Positions 40,563 through 40,634 of a stretch of DNA of 40,634 bases are shown piece after piece. This stretch comes from a virus. The notes below the pieces were generated by a model. That model saw nothing but the letters and a program-made list of their open reading frames with translations. It was not told where the DNA came from and made no database searches. Both the position numbers and the translations under genes were made by a program. The stretch lies in IMG/VR virus record IMGVR_UViG_3300035698_010649, positions 1-40,634 of that record; one strand, 5' to 3'. Every line of letters starts with the position of its first letter. Position 1 is the first letter of the stretch.

Positions 40563-40634
40563 CCGCACAACCCGCACAACCCGCACAACCCGCACCACCC
40601 GCACAACCCGCACAACCCACCCACCCCGCCCAAC
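40563..40634 (+). repeat. 9-bp tandem repeat at the window end
   Basis: Eight units of ccgcacaac, some altered (ccgcaccac, ccacccacc, ccgcccaac), run exactly to the last base. In one frame they read Pro-His-Asn, open from 40482. The repeat is a likely assembly break point. Confidence 0.9.

Noticed and set aside
40451-40633. Minus-strand frame of Leu-Cys-Gly repeats at the window end
   Set aside because: Composition is dictated by the 9-bp repeat and there is no start signal; the plus-strand frame agrees better with base 1.

Overview
The window is part of the genome of a tailed double-stranded DNA bacteriophage with siphovirus-type morphology. It carries a scaffold, an HK97-fold-like major capsid protein, head-completion and tail-terminator proteins, a tail tube protein, tail assembly chaperone genes, a 1216-residue tape measure protein and a very large tail-tip protein, but no sheath or contractile baseplate genes. 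Terminase, portal, endolysin, integrase and repressor genes are not visible, so this is probably not the whole genome. The host cannot be named from sequence alone. TTGACA/TATAAT-like promoters and translationally coupled genes (ATGA, GTGA, TGATG overlaps) fit a bacterium.

Layout. (1) 1-18401, plus strand: the virion module. It runs from a cut gene through a collagen-like protein, scaffold, two tRNA loci, major capsid, a BhlA-like small membrane protein, connectors, tail tube, chaperones, tape measure, tail-tip and receptor-side proteins, to a zinc-ribbon protein and an SPFH/Band-7 protein. (2) 18378-23488, minus strand: a left-handed beta-helix protein, a DEDDh exonuclease, a MazZ-like nucleotide hydrolase domain protein with a (Thr-Ala-Pro) linker, three small proteins and a large primase/SF3-helicase. 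A good sigma70-type promoter at 23529-23557 drives this block. (3) 23605-31905, plus strand: two ParB-like proteins, a conserved protein of unknown role, a SNF2-family helicase, an HTH-calcineurin phosphoesterase and a family A DNA polymerase. With block 2 this is the replication and recombination module. (4) 31912-34427: five tandem members of one small protein family (motif GGD-x2-YP ... GC-x2-GQA), several with their own TTGACA promoter. (5) 34420-39848: small unknowns, a DUF1937-like protein, a VRR-NUC nuclease, a sigma-region-2-like protein, a ligase-like protein that seems to have lost its active-site motifs, a Cas4/RecB-like nuclease, a GNAT-like protein and an exported trypsin-like protease, closed by a strong terminator. 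(6) 39931-40634: about 700 bases with no confident gene. The plus strand switches abruptly from A+C-rich to G+T-rich near 40265 and then ends in a 9-bp tandem repeat at the window edge.

How the parts work together: ParB-like proteins, primase-helicase, PolA, DEDDh exonuclease, SNF2 helicase and two PD-(D/E)XK nucleases form a largely self-sufficient replication and recombination set. The MazZ-like and DUF1937-like proteins point to adjustment of nucleotide pools. The most unusual items are the five-copy GC-x2-GQA family with a partly duplicated sixth 5' end, the keto/amino skew switch, the apparent pseudo-ligase next to a sigma-like gene, and a set of promoters sharing a 16-bp spacer.
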